Shown: positions 24,929 to 34,051, numbered from the stretch's first letter. The stretch: DNA of 61,659 nucleotides from Clostridia bacterium (GCA_017448355.1 JAFSLQ010000011.1:1-61659); one strand, 5' to 3'. The notes: generated by a model from the sequence alone, not told the origin. Program-made: numbers and translations.

Positions 24929-24957
24929 ATTGTAATATATTTTTTAGTTTTTTGCAA
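24929..24957 (-). promoter_or_regulatory. Promoter of tRNA-Ser
   Basis: Minus strand TTGCAA (24957-24952), 17 bp, TACAAT (24934-24929), 16 bases before the mature 5' end. Confidence 0.8.
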
Positions 24958-25072
24958 CAAATTTATATTACAAAAAATCATATTTATTTTTTAAATTCGA
25001 TATACTTTTTTGTTTTAAAGTTGTAATATATTATTATATAAAATATTTACCTTATATTGTACGGGGGTTGTT

Positions 25073-25294
25073 ATGGAAAGACATAACGATTATTTCGGAT
25101 TCAACAGAAAGCAAAGTATACTGTTTGCCGTTATCTTCTTAACTTGCTGGATTTTCGGGCTGATTATAAGATTTAAAGAAAAAAAATATCTCGCTTGTCT
25201 CGTGCGCTTAATTTTCGGGTTCAATATCTTGTGGTTAATAGATATTCTCACCATCATAAAATACAACTCCATTTTAAGGCTTTTAAATAGGTAA
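25073..25294 (+). CDS. Small membrane protein, unknown
   Basis: 73 residues with two hydrophobic segments (about 16-33 and 41-62) joined by a basic loop (RFKEKKYLACLVR). A G-rich site (GGGGG) lies 7 nt before the ATG. It stands alone, with its own terminator at 25321-25358 (CGCCTTT/AAAGGCG plus T's). No family is recognised. Confidence 0.6.
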   Translation: MERHNDYFGFNRKQSILFAVIFLTCWIFGLIIRFKEKKYLACLVRLIFGFNILWLIDILTIIKYNSILRLLNR

Positions 25295-25320
25295 ATCGAC
25301 TGTAAAATTATACAAAAAAC

Positions 25321-25358
25321 CGCCTTTTTCTGCATTATTTGCAAGAAAGGCGTTTTTT
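25321..25358 (+). terminator. Terminator of the small membrane protein gene
   Basis: CGCCTTT / AAAGGCG followed by six T's. Confidence 0.85.
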
Positions 25359-25365
25359 ATTAAAA

Positions 25366-25381
25366 ACACAATATATTGTGG
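25366..25381 (+). promoter_or_regulatory. Candidate NrdR box
   Basis: ACACAATATATTGTGG matches the palindromic NrdR operator (ACACNATATATNGTGT type). It lies 40 bp before the nrdD -35 box. A second box, usual for NrdR, is not obvious; AACAAAATATTCC near 25399 is a weak candidate. Confidence 0.6.
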
Positions 25382-25420
25382 TTGGCTAAAAAAATATTAA
25401 CAAAATATTCCAAAAAACCA

Positions 25421-25449
25421 TTGACAACGGTAATTTAATATGATATATT
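25421..25449 (+). promoter_or_regulatory. Promoter of nrdD
   Basis: TTGACA (25421-25426), 17 bp, TATATT (25444-25449). Confidence 0.85.
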
Positions 25450-25481
25450 AAATAGGCTTATTACAATTAAGGAGAAAGAAA

Positions 25482-27851
25482 ATGTTTCAGGTAAAGAAAA
25501 GAGACGGAAGTTTAGTAGAATTCGACATGTCGAAGATATCGACGGCATTAAGTAAAGCGTTCAACGCAAAGCAGGTAAATTACACGGCTGACATACTCAA
25601 TATGTTGGCGCTTCGCGTTACCGCGGATTTTTCGAAGAAGATTAAAGACGGGGTAGTTACCGTTGAAGATATACAGGATAGCGCCGAAGTAGTACTTATT
25701 CAGGCGGGGTACGTCGATATTGCAAAAAGTTATATTCTCTATCGTAAACAGAGAGAAAAAGTTCGTAATATCAACGAAACGCTTGTAGACTACAAAAAGA
25801 TCGTAGACGACTATCTTAAAGTTTCCGACTGGCGTGTTAAAGAAAACTCCACCGTTACATATTCGGTTGGCGGTCTTATTCTTTCTAACTCGGGTGCGGT
25901 TACCGCAAACTACTGGTTATCTGAAATATACGACGATGAAATCGGCGAAGCGCACAGAAACGCCGATATTCATATTCACGACTTATCGATGCTTACGGGT
26001 TATTGCGCGGGCTGGTCTTTAAAACAACTCATTAAAGAAGGTCTCGGCGGTGTTCCGGGCAAAATCACTTCGTCTCCTGCGGGGCATCTTTCCACGCTTT
26101 GCAACCAAATGGTAAACTTCCTTGGCATAATGCAGAACGAGTGGGCGGGCGCACAGGCATTTTCTTCTTTCGACACTTATTTAGCGCCTTTCGTTAAGGT
26201 TGATAACCTTTCCTATAAGGCGGTTAAACAATGTATTCAGTCCTTTATTTACGGTGTAAACACGCCGTCCCGTTGGGGCACGCAAGCGCCGTTTACCAAC
26301 ATTACTCTCGACTGGGTAGTTCCTAACGACCTTGCGGAAATGAACGCAATCGTCGGCGGAAAGGAAATGGACTTTAAGTATAAAGACTGTGCCGAAGAAA
26401 TGGCGATGGTAAATAAAGCGTTTATCGAGATAATGATTGAAGGCGACGCGAACGGCAGGGGATTCCAGTATCCTATCCCTACCTATTCGATAACGAGTAA
26501 TTTCGACTGGTCGGAAACGGAAAACAATAAGTTATTGTTTGAAATGACTGCAAAATACGGCACGCCGTACTTCTCCAACTATATCAATTCAGATATGGAA
26601 CCGAGCGACGTTCGTTCTATGTGTTGCAGATTGCGTCTCGACCTTCGTGAACTCCGCAAAAAATCCGGCGGGTTCTTCGGTTCGGGCGAATCGACGGGTT
26701 CTGTCGGCGTTGTTACTATCAATATGCCGAGAATAGCGTATTTATCTAAAACGAAGGAAGAGTTCTTCGAAAGACTTACCCGTCTTATGGATATTTCGGC
26801 ACGTTCTCTTAAAGTTAAGAGAGACACGATAAGCAAATTGTTAGAAGTGGGCTTATACCCTTACACGAAGAGATATTTGGGAACTTTTGCAAACCACTTC
26901 TCGACGATAGGTTTAGTAGGTATGAACGAAGCGTGCTTGAACGCTAAATGGGTAGGACAAAACCTGACTAATAATGACGCGCAGGAATTTACGAAAGAAG
27001 TTCTTAACTTTATGAGAAACAAGTTGTCCGACTATCAGGAAATGTACGGCGACCTTTATAACTTGGAAGCGACGCCTGCCGAATCTACATCTTTCCGTTT
27101 GGCAAAACACGACAAGAAGAGATACCCTGACATAATAACGGCGTCCGATAACGACAAAACGCCTTACTATACCAACAGTTCGCACTTGCCTGTCGGGTTT
27201 ACCGAAGATATTTTCTCGGCACTCGATATTCAGGACGATTTACAGACTTTATACACTTCGGGAACGGTTTTCCACGCTTTCTTGGGTCAGAAACTTCCTG
27301 ACTGGAAGGCTGCCGCTAATCTCGTAAGAAAAATTGCGGAAAACTATAAACTTCCTTACTATACGATGTCGCCGACCTATTCGGTATGTTCGGATCACGG
27401 CTATATCGCGGGCGAAGTTTATAAATGCCCTGTTTGCGGAAAGACGACGGAAGTTTACAGCCGTATCACAGGCTACTATCGTCCTGTTCAGAACTGGAAC
27501 GACGGTAAAAGGGCTGAGTTTGCAGACAGAAAGGTTTACGATATAGACAATTCGAATTTCCACGGTAAGGGTTGCGCATGCGGTACTGAAACCAAAAAAC
27601 AGACCGCTACGCCTGAACTTGAAGGGCTTACGCTGTTTACGAGAAACGGTTGCCCTAACTGTAAGACGAGTAAAATGATGCTCGATAAAGCGGGTATCAA
27701 ATACACGACGGTCAACGCGGAAGAAGAAAAAGAACTTACAATGAAATTCGGTATCAAAAAAGCGCCGACCCTACTCGTTCCTAACGGCAGTTCGTTCGAC
27801 GTTTACGATAACGCAAGCGAAATCAGAAAATATATTGAGAGTATAAACTAA
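25482..27851 (+). CDS. nrdD: Anaerobic ribonucleoside-triphosphate reductase fused to a glutaredoxin domain
   Basis: 789 residues. N-terminal ATP-cone (about 1-90), glycyl-radical catalytic barrel, zinc-site CPVC (about 649-652) and a later C-A-C pair (about 697-699). The glycyl-radical motif is SRITGYYRPVQNWNDGK, Gly near 664. After about residue 712 comes a complete glutaredoxin/NrdH-like domain (LTLFTRNGCPNCKTSKMML, GIKKAPTLLVPNG) with a CPNC redox pair. The enzyme makes dNTPs without oxygen. Class III enzymes of the NrdD2 type take electrons from a glutaredoxin-like protein instead of formate; the fusion fits that type. The next gene, a TrxR-like flavoprotein, overlaps its stop (TAATG). 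The activase NrdG is not in the window. Confidence 0.93.
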   Translation: MFQVKKRDGSLVEFDMSKISTALSKAFNAKQVNYTADILNMLALRVTADFSKKIKDGVVTVEDIQDSAEVVLIQAGYVDIAKSYILYRKQREKVRNINETLVDYKKIVDDYLKVSDWRVKENSTVTYSVGGLILSNSGAVTANYWLSEIYDDEIGEAHRNADIHIHDLSMLTGYCAGWSLKQLIKEGLGGVPGKITSSPAGHLSTLCNQMVNFLGIMQNEWAGAQAFSSFDTYLAPFVKVDNLSYKAVKQCIQSFIYGVNTPSRWGTQAPFTNITLDWVVPNDLAEMNAIVGGKEMDFKYKDCAEEMAMVNKAFIEIMIEGDANGRGFQYPIPTYSITSNFDWSETENNKLLFEMTAKYGTPYFSNYINSDMEPSDVRSMCCRLRLDLRELRKKSGGFFGSGESTGSVGVVTINMPRIAYLSKTKEEFFERLTRLMDISARSLKVKRDTISKLLEVGLYPYTKRYLGTFANHFSTIGLVGMNEACLNAKWVGQNLTNNDAQEFTKEVLNFMRNKLSDYQEMYGDLYNLEATPAESTSFRLAKHDKKRYPDIITASDNDKTPYYTNSSHLPVGFTEDIFSALDIQDDLQTLYTSGTVFHAFLGQKLPDWKAAANLVRKIAENYKLPYYTMSPTYSVCSDHGYIAGEVYKCPVCGKTTEVYSRITGYYRPVQNWNDGKRAEFADRKVYDIDNSNFHGKGCACGTETKKQTATPELEGLTLFTRNGCPNCKTSKMMLDKAGIKYTTVNAEEEKELTMKFGIKKAPTLLVPNGSSFDVYDNASEIRKYIESIN

Positions 27852-28765
27852 TGTACGATATAATAGTAGTAGGTGCGGGCGCTTCGGGTATGACCGCGGC
27901 GCTGTACGCATTGAGAAACGGAAAGACCGTTTTGGTTTTGGAAGGCGAAAGTTTAGGCGGTCAGATAGCGACAAGCCCGAGACTTGAAAATTATCCTTCG
28001 ATAAAGGAAATAAGCGGTGAACAGTTTGCCGACAACTTGTTTGAACAAATTACGGCGCTTGGCGCGGAACTTGAAATCGATAAGGTTACCGAAATAATCA
28101 AAAACGGCGAAGGGGACTTTACCGTTAAAACGGAATATAACGAATTTAAAGGTAAAAGCGTTATTATCGCGACGGGCGTTAAACATAAACACCTTCGCAC
28201 CAAAGACGATAGGGACGATTTAGTCGGCAAAGGCGTTTATTATTGCGCTATTTGCGACGGGGCGTTCTATAAAGATAAGGAAGTCGCTTTAGTTGGGGAC
28301 GCTAACACCGCGCTTCAATACGCGCTTTTATTATCGAGTTATTGCAAAAAAGTTTATATGTACACCCTTTTCGATAAGTTTTTCGGCGACGAAAGATTGC
28401 AAAGGGCGGTAAGGGCAAAAGACAATATCGAAATTCGCCCGAACACGAGTGTTCTTAACTACGTCGGCGAAAAGGAACTCGAAGCGATTGAGTATAAAGA
28501 CGCGGACGGCGAGATAAAACGACATAAAATCCCTGCCGTGTTCATAGCGATAGGGCAAGTGCCCGATAATAAGGCGTTTACTAACGTCGTTGACCTTGAT
28601 AAGGACGGATATATTATTGCGGACGAAACTTGCAGAACGAAAACCAAAGGCGTTTTCGTTGCGGGCGATTGCAGAACGAAACCCGTTCGTCAGGTAGCGA
28701 CCGCGGTTGCAGACGGGGCGGTAGCGTCGACGCAAGCGTCAATCTATCTTGAAAGTCTCAATTAA
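27851..28765 (+). CDS. Thioredoxin-reductase-like flavoprotein, probable electron donor to NrdD
   Basis: 304 residues. FAD site VGAGASGMTAALYALRNGK, redox pair CAIC (in VYYCAICDGAFY), and C-terminal FAD block GVFVAGDCRTKPVRQVATAVADGA are intact. The NADPH half is altered: VGDANTALQYA replaces GGGxSAxEEA, and the HRRxxxR motif that holds the NADPH phosphate is absent (KKVYMYTLFDKFFGDERL). This recalls ferredoxin-dependent flavin thioredoxin reductases of Clostridia. The start codon overlaps the nrdD stop, so the pair is translationally coupled and the likely route is reductant to this enzyme, then to the NrdD glutaredoxin domain. The cofactor is uncertain. Confidence 0.88.
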   Translation: MYDIIVVGAGASGMTAALYALRNGKTVLVLEGESLGGQIATSPRLENYPSIKEISGEQFADNLFEQITALGAELEIDKVTEIIKNGEGDFTVKTEYNEFKGKSVIIATGVKHKHLRTKDDRDDLVGKGVYYCAICDGAFYKDKEVALVGDANTALQYALLLSSYCKKVYMYTLFDKFFGDERLQRAVRAKDNIEIRPNTSVLNYVGEKELEAIEYKDADGEIKRHKIPAVFIAIGQVPDNKAFTNVVDLDKDGYIIADETCRTKTKGVFVAGDCRTKPVRQVATAVADGAVASTQASIYLESLN

Positions 28766-28790
28766 AATAAAAACAAATCGAATAATAACG

Positions 28791-28820
28791 AAAACGGCAC
28801 ACAAGTGTGTGCCGTTTTTT
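28791..28820. terminator. Terminator between convergent genes
   Basis: AAAACGGCAC / GTGCCGTTTT with T's on the plus strand. Confidence 0.9.
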
Positions 28821-28827
28821 ATATCGT

Positions 28828-29481
28828 TTAATTTTTTCGTTTTATTTTTATTTTCCAAAAGGCGAAGGCGGTGAGATAGCCTATCGCTAACAGGACGACG
28901 GCAAAGAGAAGGGCAACTATTACGCCGTTTTGGGCGAAAGCGTACCAGTCGTATTTAATATCGACTTTGCCGTTTTCAAAATGCGATATTGCAACTATCT
29001 GATAAAATATACTGTATATGAATAAATGAATAACCCCGAATAATGTTTGAATTTTTTTAACGAAATAAAACGGTTCAAAAAAGATAAAGGAAATGATGTT
29101 TAATATCGGCACGATAAGATGAAAAAAGAAATTTGCGTTATAGTAAACGGAAATATAACCGTCAGGCGTGATAAAGCCTAAAAACAGAGCAACGACTAAA
29201 AAGGTAATAAGTAAGTCAATCGTTGCAATATATTTAAGAACGAAAACGAAAAACGGCACTTTGATATCCTTGTCTTTATTTTTAATATAAAAAATGACAT
29301 AAAGTAAAGCGACGATACCCGCCAAAATATTTGACTGCACAGTGAAGTATTTTAAGATATTACCACTGTCTGATGAAACGGGGATTACGGTTATTTTTCC
29401 AAATGCCATAATAGAGCCGAATAACACAAAAACAAAGATTAAAACGTTAAAAATAATTGAAAGTTTTTTCTTCTTATTCAT
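28828..29481 (-). CDS. Pr6Pr-family integral membrane protein
   Basis: 217 residues with six hydrophobic helices and a basic C-terminus (KIKIKRKN). The pattern YFTVQSNILAGIVALLYV after the first helix, and the later HLIVPILNIISFIFFEP, are features of the bacterial Pr6Pr family, whose function is not established. GGAAG lies 8 nt before the ATG. It is monocistronic and divergent from the ABC transporter operon. Confidence 0.75.
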   Translation of the reverse strand: MNKKKKLSIIFNVLIFVFVLFGSIMAFGKITVIPVSSDSGNILKYFTVQSNILAGIVALLYVIFYIKNKDKDIKVPFFVFVLKYIATIDLLITFLVVALFLGFITPDGYISVYYNANFFFHLIVPILNIISFIFFEPFYFVKKIQTLFGVIHLFIYSIFYQIVAISHFENGKVDIKYDWYAFAQNGVIVALLFAVVLLAIGYLTAFAFWKIKIKRKN

Positions 29482-29574
29482 TTTTATACTTCCTTTTTTT
29501 GCATTATATCATAAAAAAGAACATTATAAAAGGATTTTTTGGCAAAAATAAAAAAGGACGACAGTTATTTATTG

Positions 29575-29603
29575 TTGATTTATTATTTTTCTTATTGTAT
29601 AAT
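29575..29603 (+). promoter_or_regulatory. Promoter of the ABC transporter operon
   Basis: TTGATT (29575-29580), 17 bp, TATAAT (29598-29603). Confidence 0.8.
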
Positions 29604-29633
29604 TATAATACAACTAAAAAAGGACGGGTGGAT

Positions 29634-30533
29634 ATGGAAAACGAATACGTTATAGAAACACGGGCGCTTACTAAAAAGTTCCCTGGGAAGTTGGCGGTCG
29701 ACCACGTGGATATGCACATTAAAAAGGGCGATATTTACGGGTTTATCGGAAAAAACGGCGCGGGGAAAACTACCGCAATGAAACTTATTTTGGGGCTACT
29801 TAATCCGACTTACGGCGAAATAGACTTGTTCGGCACAACCGATTACGTTCACGCAAGGAAAAAGATAGGTTCGCTTATCGAAGCCCCTGGGCTTTATAAA
29901 AACTTTTCCGCTTACGAGAATATGAAACGGTTTTCTATTATCTTCGGCGGAACGGACGCGGAAATTAAAGAAATATTAGCGTTAGTGGGCTTATCTGACG
30001 TCGGCGGAAGAAAAGTCGCTAATTATTCGCTCGGTATGAAACAAAGGCTCGGTATCGCCGTTGCGCTTTTAGGCAATCCCGAAATACTTATTTTAGACGA
30101 ACCTATGAACGGGCTTGACCCCGCGGGGATTAAAGAAATAAGGGACACAATCCTAAATCTCAATAAGGAAAAGGGCGTAACCTTCTTAATTTCTTCGCAT
30201 ATATTAGACGAACTTGCAAAAATCGCGACGACCTACGGCATAATAAATAACGGCAGGTTGGTTGACGAAATCGACGCGGAAACGCTTATGAAAAGATGTG
30301 AAAATAAACTCGTTATTAAGGTTTCGGACACGAATAAAGCGTTAGAAATCTTAAATAAGGAAGGTTTCCTTGAAAACTATAAGCAAGAAGGGGATACCGT
30401 TACTTTATTCGACCATCTCGATATGTCGTCCGTTATCAACGAAAAGTTAGTAAATGGCGGAATAGGGGTTTACGAATTAGCAAAATCGAGTTCTGATTTT
30501 GAAGATTATTTTATTGAAAGGATAGGTAGATAA
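29634..30533 (+). CDS. ABC transporter ATPase (bacitracin/lantibiotic-resistance type)
   Basis: 299 residues from the ATG at 29634, which follows the promoter; the longer frame starts upstream of it. Walker A IGKNGAGKTT, Q-loop region GSLIEAPGLYKNFSAYENM, signature NYSLGMKQRLG, Walker B EILILDEPMNGLDPAG and switch His in ISSHILDEL. Length and the EAPGLYKNFSAYEN segment are typical of BcrA-like exporters. The permease begins 3 bases after the stop. The pair probably removes a peptide antibiotic or lipid; the substrate is not visible. Confidence 0.92.
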   Translation: MENEYVIETRALTKKFPGKLAVDHVDMHIKKGDIYGFIGKNGAGKTTAMKLILGLLNPTYGEIDLFGTTDYVHARKKIGSLIEAPGLYKNFSAYENMKRFSIIFGGTDAEIKEILALVGLSDVGGRKVANYSLGMKQRLGIAVALLGNPEILILDEPMNGLDPAGIKEIRDTILNLNKEKGVTFLISSHILDELAKIATTYGIINNGRLVDEIDAETLMKRCENKLVIKVSDTNKALEILNKEGFLENYKQEGDTVTLFDHLDMSSVINEKLVNGGIGVYELAKSSSDFEDYFIERIGR

Positions 30534-30535
30534 TT

Positions 30536-31282
30536 ATGGGAAAACTTCTTAAATTCGAATTCAGAAAGATTTTGACTTCCAAATATTTTTACATTATAAC
30601 CGCCGTTTCCGTTGTCTACGCAATTTTACAATGCTGGGCGTTAGGCGAAACGCAAAAAATTGCACAAGAAATTTTTGGCGGTTCTGGTGATGTAAATACT
30701 TATAAAATTGTAAAAGTCACGCTTGCGGGGATTTACGACACCCTGATTGCAATCTTTTTAGCCATTTTCGCAACGAGTGAAGTGTCTAACGGCACGGATA
30801 AAAATATTTTCGGCAAAGGCTATTCACGGGAAACGGTTTATTTATCGAAATATATCGTTTCGCTTGTCTCGGCGTTCGCTATGGCGATTATTACCTTACT
30901 CGCCGCCTTTATTTACGGCGCGTTCTCGTTCGGTATCACGAAGGATATAGGCGAAAGCGTTATTACCGTGATTTTAGGTCAGGCGTGCGGTATTCTCGCT
31001 ATGCACGCGCTTTATTTCGTGCTTTCTTACACGATAGGTAAAATCGGGCCCGCTATCGCTTTGAATATCGTTCTGCCACTCGTTGTTACTCTCGTTTTAA
31101 TGCTTATTGATACGCTTGCTAAAATGGAAACGTCTAAATACTGGATAAGTTCGCTGTTCACGTCGTTTACGGGCTATGCCGAAAGCGGCGACGCACTCGT
31201 GAATATTTTGGTGTTGCTTGCTTACGCGGTGGTATTCGCCGTCGCAGGGCTCTTTATCAGCCAAATAAAGGAAAGTAAATAG
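30536..31282 (+). CDS. ABC transporter permease (ABC-2 type)
   Basis: 248 residues with six predicted membrane helices. The N-terminus MGKLLKFEFRKILTSKYFYII is the typical start of ABC-2 permeases, followed by ATSEVSNGTDKNIFGKGYSRETVYLSKYI. Partner of the ATPase 3 bases upstream. No peptidase or two-component gene is adjacent to hint at the substrate. Confidence 0.9.
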   Translation: MGKLLKFEFRKILTSKYFYIITAVSVVYAILQCWALGETQKIAQEIFGGSGDVNTYKIVKVTLAGIYDTLIAIFLAIFATSEVSNGTDKNIFGKGYSRETVYLSKYIVSLVSAFAMAIITLLAAFIYGAFSFGITKDIGESVITVILGQACGILAMHALYFVLSYTIGKIGPAIALNIVLPLVVTLVLMLIDTLAKMETSKYWISSLFTSFTGYAESGDALVNILVLLAYAVVFAVAGLFISQIKESK

Positions 31283-31330
31283 TTTTAATAAAAAAACTTT
31301 GATTAAAAGATAAAATTCTGAAACTAATAA

Positions 31331-31366
31331 AAAAACAAACCTAAATAGTTTTAGGTTTGTTTTTTT
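31331..31366. terminator. Bidirectional terminator
   Basis: AAAAACAAACCTAAA-TAGT-TTTAGGTTTGTTTTT between convergent genes. Confidence 0.9.
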
Positions 31367-31371
31367 AATAA

Positions 31372-31863
31372 TCAATCGAGTTTAGTTCCGCATTGAGAAC
31401 AGAATTCCGATTTGTAATCGTTTACGTGTTTGCAATTAGGACATTCTTTTTTAAGTTTTGTTCCGCATTTAGGACAGAATATCGTTTCCTGTCGTAACGT
31501 TTCACCGCAATTAGGACAAGTATTGCCTATTGTTTCGTTGATTAAATCAGTAGTATAACCCGTAATCACAATTTTAAATCCAAGAGAAGCGATTGCAAAA
31601 CCTATTACCGCAACTATGCTACAAGGAATAAACAGTAAAAAAGGAATCATAATTCTCGCAGTAGGTCCGTTCGGACCAAAAGCATCAAAACCTGCCGTGG
31701 CGGCAAAAGCAAAACATACGAACACGCCTAAAAGACCACAGATTCCTATTGACAATCCTATTGACAATAATTTTTTTCTTAATTTTTTTGCCTTCTCACA
31801 ATTTGCAACGTTATTCACGTCTGCATTTAACGATTTAATCGTTTCATATAAATTTTTAAACAT
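31372..31863 (-). CDS. Membrane protein with C-terminal double zinc ribbon
   Basis: 163 residues. Two hydrophobic segments (about 34-57 and 70-95) lie between a charged N-terminus and a cytoplasmic tail. The tail holds zinc-ribbon CxxC pairs: CPNCGETL, CPKCGTKL, CPNCKHV and CSQCGTKL. This is the zinc-ribbon layout common in Clostridia, of unknown role. AAAGGAAA lies before the ATG. Confidence 0.75.
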   Translation of the reverse strand: MFKNLYETIKSLNADVNNVANCEKAKKLRKKLLSIGLSIGICGLLGVFVCFAFAATAGFDAFGPNGPTARIMIPFLLFIPCSIVAVIGFAIASLGFKIVITGYTTDLINETIGNTCPNCGETLRQETIFCPKCGTKLKKECPNCKHVNDYKSEFCSQCGTKLD

Positions 31864-31965
31864 TTTAACTTTTCCTTTAACGTTGATAGTTTATCATATA
31901 ATTTTTTTATAGTCAATAATTATATTTCATTAAGTTTTAATCTTCTATGAGTAAATCGGGGGGGG

Positions 31966-32784
31966 TTATATCGTGAAACTATAATTTTCCCCGTTTATCG
32001 GGCAGTAAAAAGATATATGATAGGAAGTTAAGTCAAAATCATTATAATCTTTTGCGTTTTCGTTATAAAGTGCGTCGCCTTTTAACGGGTGTCCGATATA
32101 CGATAGGTGAACGCGTATCTGGTGCGTTCTGCCCGTTTTAAGGCTGACTGAAAGTTGCGAATCGCCGTCCCTTTCGCCGACAACCTTATAAACGGTTATG
32201 GCACTCTGTCCGCTTTTATCGACTATACGCTTAACACCGTTTATACTTTCTCTTTTTATATTCGCGTTTATTTCGCCTTGTTTTTTTTCAAAAATACCCG
32301 TTGCCGTACAGCGGTATTTTTTAGTTATTTTTTCTTTTGAAAGGGCGTAATGAGTATAGCCGTTTTTTGCAAAGACGACTAAACCCGCCGTCTCTTTATC
32401 TAATCTGTTTAAGATATGAATACCTGCGCATATCTTATTTTTTTGATAATAATATGCGACCCTGCCCGCAAGACTATCGGAATAGTGCCGTTTTGAAGGG
32501 ATTGTTGTTAGCCCTTTTTCTTTATTTACTACCAGAAAAAACTCGTCTTCAAAAACGATTTTTATATCTTTTTCGACGGGAATAAGGGAAGACGGTTGGT
32601 CTTCTAATACTATTCGTAAGTTGTCGCCCTTGTTTAACAGATAGTCGGTTGTATATTTTTTACCGTTAATAAAAATATTCTTTTTTTCTAACAGTAGGGC
32701 AGATATTAAATTGTTAGAAAACCCTTTTTTTACTAATACCGATTTAATATCGGTAGGGGTATCAATTTCATAAGTCAGAATCAT
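31966..32784 (-). CDS. RluA-family 23S/tRNA pseudouridine synthase
   Basis: 272 residues. N-terminal S4-like RNA-binding region (VKKGFSNNLISALLLEKKNIFINGK), catalytic motif HILNRLDKETAGLVVFAKN with the active Asp in RLDKET, KKYRCTATG, and the C-terminal KTGRTHQIRVHLSYIGHPLKGD. It makes pseudouridine in rRNA or tRNA. The precise target cannot be assigned. A TATAAT box ends 8 nt before the ATG, so the mRNA has almost no leader. Confidence 0.92.
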   Translation of the reverse strand: MILTYEIDTPTDIKSVLVKKGFSNNLISALLLEKKNIFINGKKYTTDYLLNKGDNLRIVLEDQPSSLIPVEKDIKIVFEDEFFLVVNKEKGLTTIPSKRHYSDSLAGRVAYYYQKNKICAGIHILNRLDKETAGLVVFAKNGYTHYALSKEKITKKYRCTATGIFEKKQGEINANIKRESINGVKRIVDKSGQSAITVYKVVGERDGDSQLSVSLKTGRTHQIRVHLSYIGHPLKGDALYNENAKDYNDFDLTSYHISFYCPINGENYSFTI

Positions 32785-32823
32785 AATACAATATTATATA
32801 AAATATTTCCGTTTGTCAATATA

Positions 32824-32846
32824 AAAAACCACCCTGAAAAGGGTGG
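32824..32846 (-). terminator. Terminator after the AOS-family gene
   Basis: ACCACCCT-GAAA-AGGGTGGC; T's follow on the minus strand. Confidence 0.8.
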
Positions 32847-32866
32847 CTGAAATATTAAATATTATC

Positions 32867-34051
32867 TTACTTAACTTCGAGTATATCCAAAACTTCTTTA
32901 ATTTGTTCCGCCGCGTAGATAAGGTCTTCCTTTTTATGCGTTGCCGTATAACTCGTACGAAGTAGCGCAAAACCTTTCGGGGTTGCCGGGCTTATAACGG
33001 GGTTTACGTAAACACCGCGTTCCAAAAGCATTTTGCACGCCATAAACGCCTTTTCGTCTTCATAAACGTAGATAGGAATAATAGGGGTTGTGCTTTCTAT
33101 AATCTTAATGCCCTTTGAAACTAAAAGGTCTCTCATAAAATTACTTATGTCTTCTAACTGTTTAACTCTTTCAGGGTGTTCAGATAAAATTTTAAGAGAC
33201 GCCCTTGCGGTAGCCACGCTTGCCGGCGTGATACTCGCGCTGAATATAAACGGGCGGGAATTGTGCCTTACGTAATTGCAAACGACTTTCGACGCAGCCA
33301 TATAACCGCCGAGAGATGCAAGCGATTTCGAGAAAGTTCCCATATAGATATCGACTTCGTCTTCAAGTCCGAAATGTTCTGCCGTACCCCTGCCGTGCGC
33401 ACCTAAAACGCCAAGCCCGTGCGCGTCGTCTACCATAACTCTTGCGCCGTATTTTTTAGCGATAGATACGATTTCAGGAAGTTTTGCAATCTCGCCACTC
33501 ATAGAGAACACGCCGTCGGTTACTATTAAAACCCCGCTTTTAGATAAATCTAACGATTTAAGTTTTTCTTCCAAATCTTTCATATCCGAGTGGTTGTATC
33601 TTATCATTTTAGCGTAAGACAACTTGCACCCGTCGTAAATACTCGCGTGATTTTCCTTGTCGCATAATATATAATCGCCAAGCCCGCAAATCGCGCTTAT
33701 AATACCGAGATTAGACTGGAAACCCGTTGAAAAAGTTACTACTTCTTCTTTATGTAAAAACTCCGCAAGTTCCTTTTCTAAAAGCACGTGCGTGTCTAAC
33801 GTTCCGTTTAAAAATCTACTGCCCGAACAACCCGTGCCGTAATTTTTAATAGCGTCGATTCCCGCTTTCTTTACGCTGTCTTCGGTGGTTAATCCAAGAT
33901 AGTTGTTAGAACCAAGCATAATAGTTCTTCTGCCTTCCATTAAAACTACGGTGTCCTGCGAAGAAGTGAGAGTATGGAAATAAGGGTATAAATCGGCTTT
34001 TTTTAAGTCGTCAACTTTGGTGTAGTTTTTGCACTTGTTAAAAATGTCCAT
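32867..34051 (-). CDS. PLP-dependent alpha-oxoamine synthase, serine-palmitoyltransferase-like
   Basis: 394 residues, fold-type I. YPYFHTLTSSQDTVV, MLGSNNYLGLT, GTGCSGSRFLNGTLDTHVLLE, FSTGFQSNLGIIS, VMVDDAHGLGVLG and the PLP lysine in GTFSKSLASLGG. The family joins an amino acid to an acyl-CoA with loss of CO2 (KBL, AONS, ALAS, SPT). The opening LYPYF and the GSGCxGSRFLNGTLDLH-type block resemble bacterial serine palmitoyltransferase more than Kbl or BioF, as far as I can judge by memory. The fatty-acid gene plsX lies nearby on the same strand. Sphingolipid synthesis is possible but not shown. Confidence 0.8.
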   Translation of the reverse strand: MDIFNKCKNYTKVDDLKKADLYPYFHTLTSSQDTVVLMEGRRTIMLGSNNYLGLTTEDSVKKAGIDAIKNYGTGCSGSRFLNGTLDTHVLLEKELAEFLHKEEVVTFSTGFQSNLGIISAICGLGDYILCDKENHASIYDGCKLSYAKMIRYNHSDMKDLEEKLKSLDLSKSGVLIVTDGVFSMSGEIAKLPEIVSIAKKYGARVMVDDAHGLGVLGAHGRGTAEHFGLEDEVDIYMGTFSKSLASLGGYMAASKVVCNYVRHNSRPFIFSASITPASVATARASLKILSEHPERVKQLEDISNFMRDLLVSKGIKIIESTTPIIPIYVYEDEKAFMACKMLLERGVYVNPVISPATPKGFALLRTSYTATHKKEDLIYAAEQIKEVLDILEVK

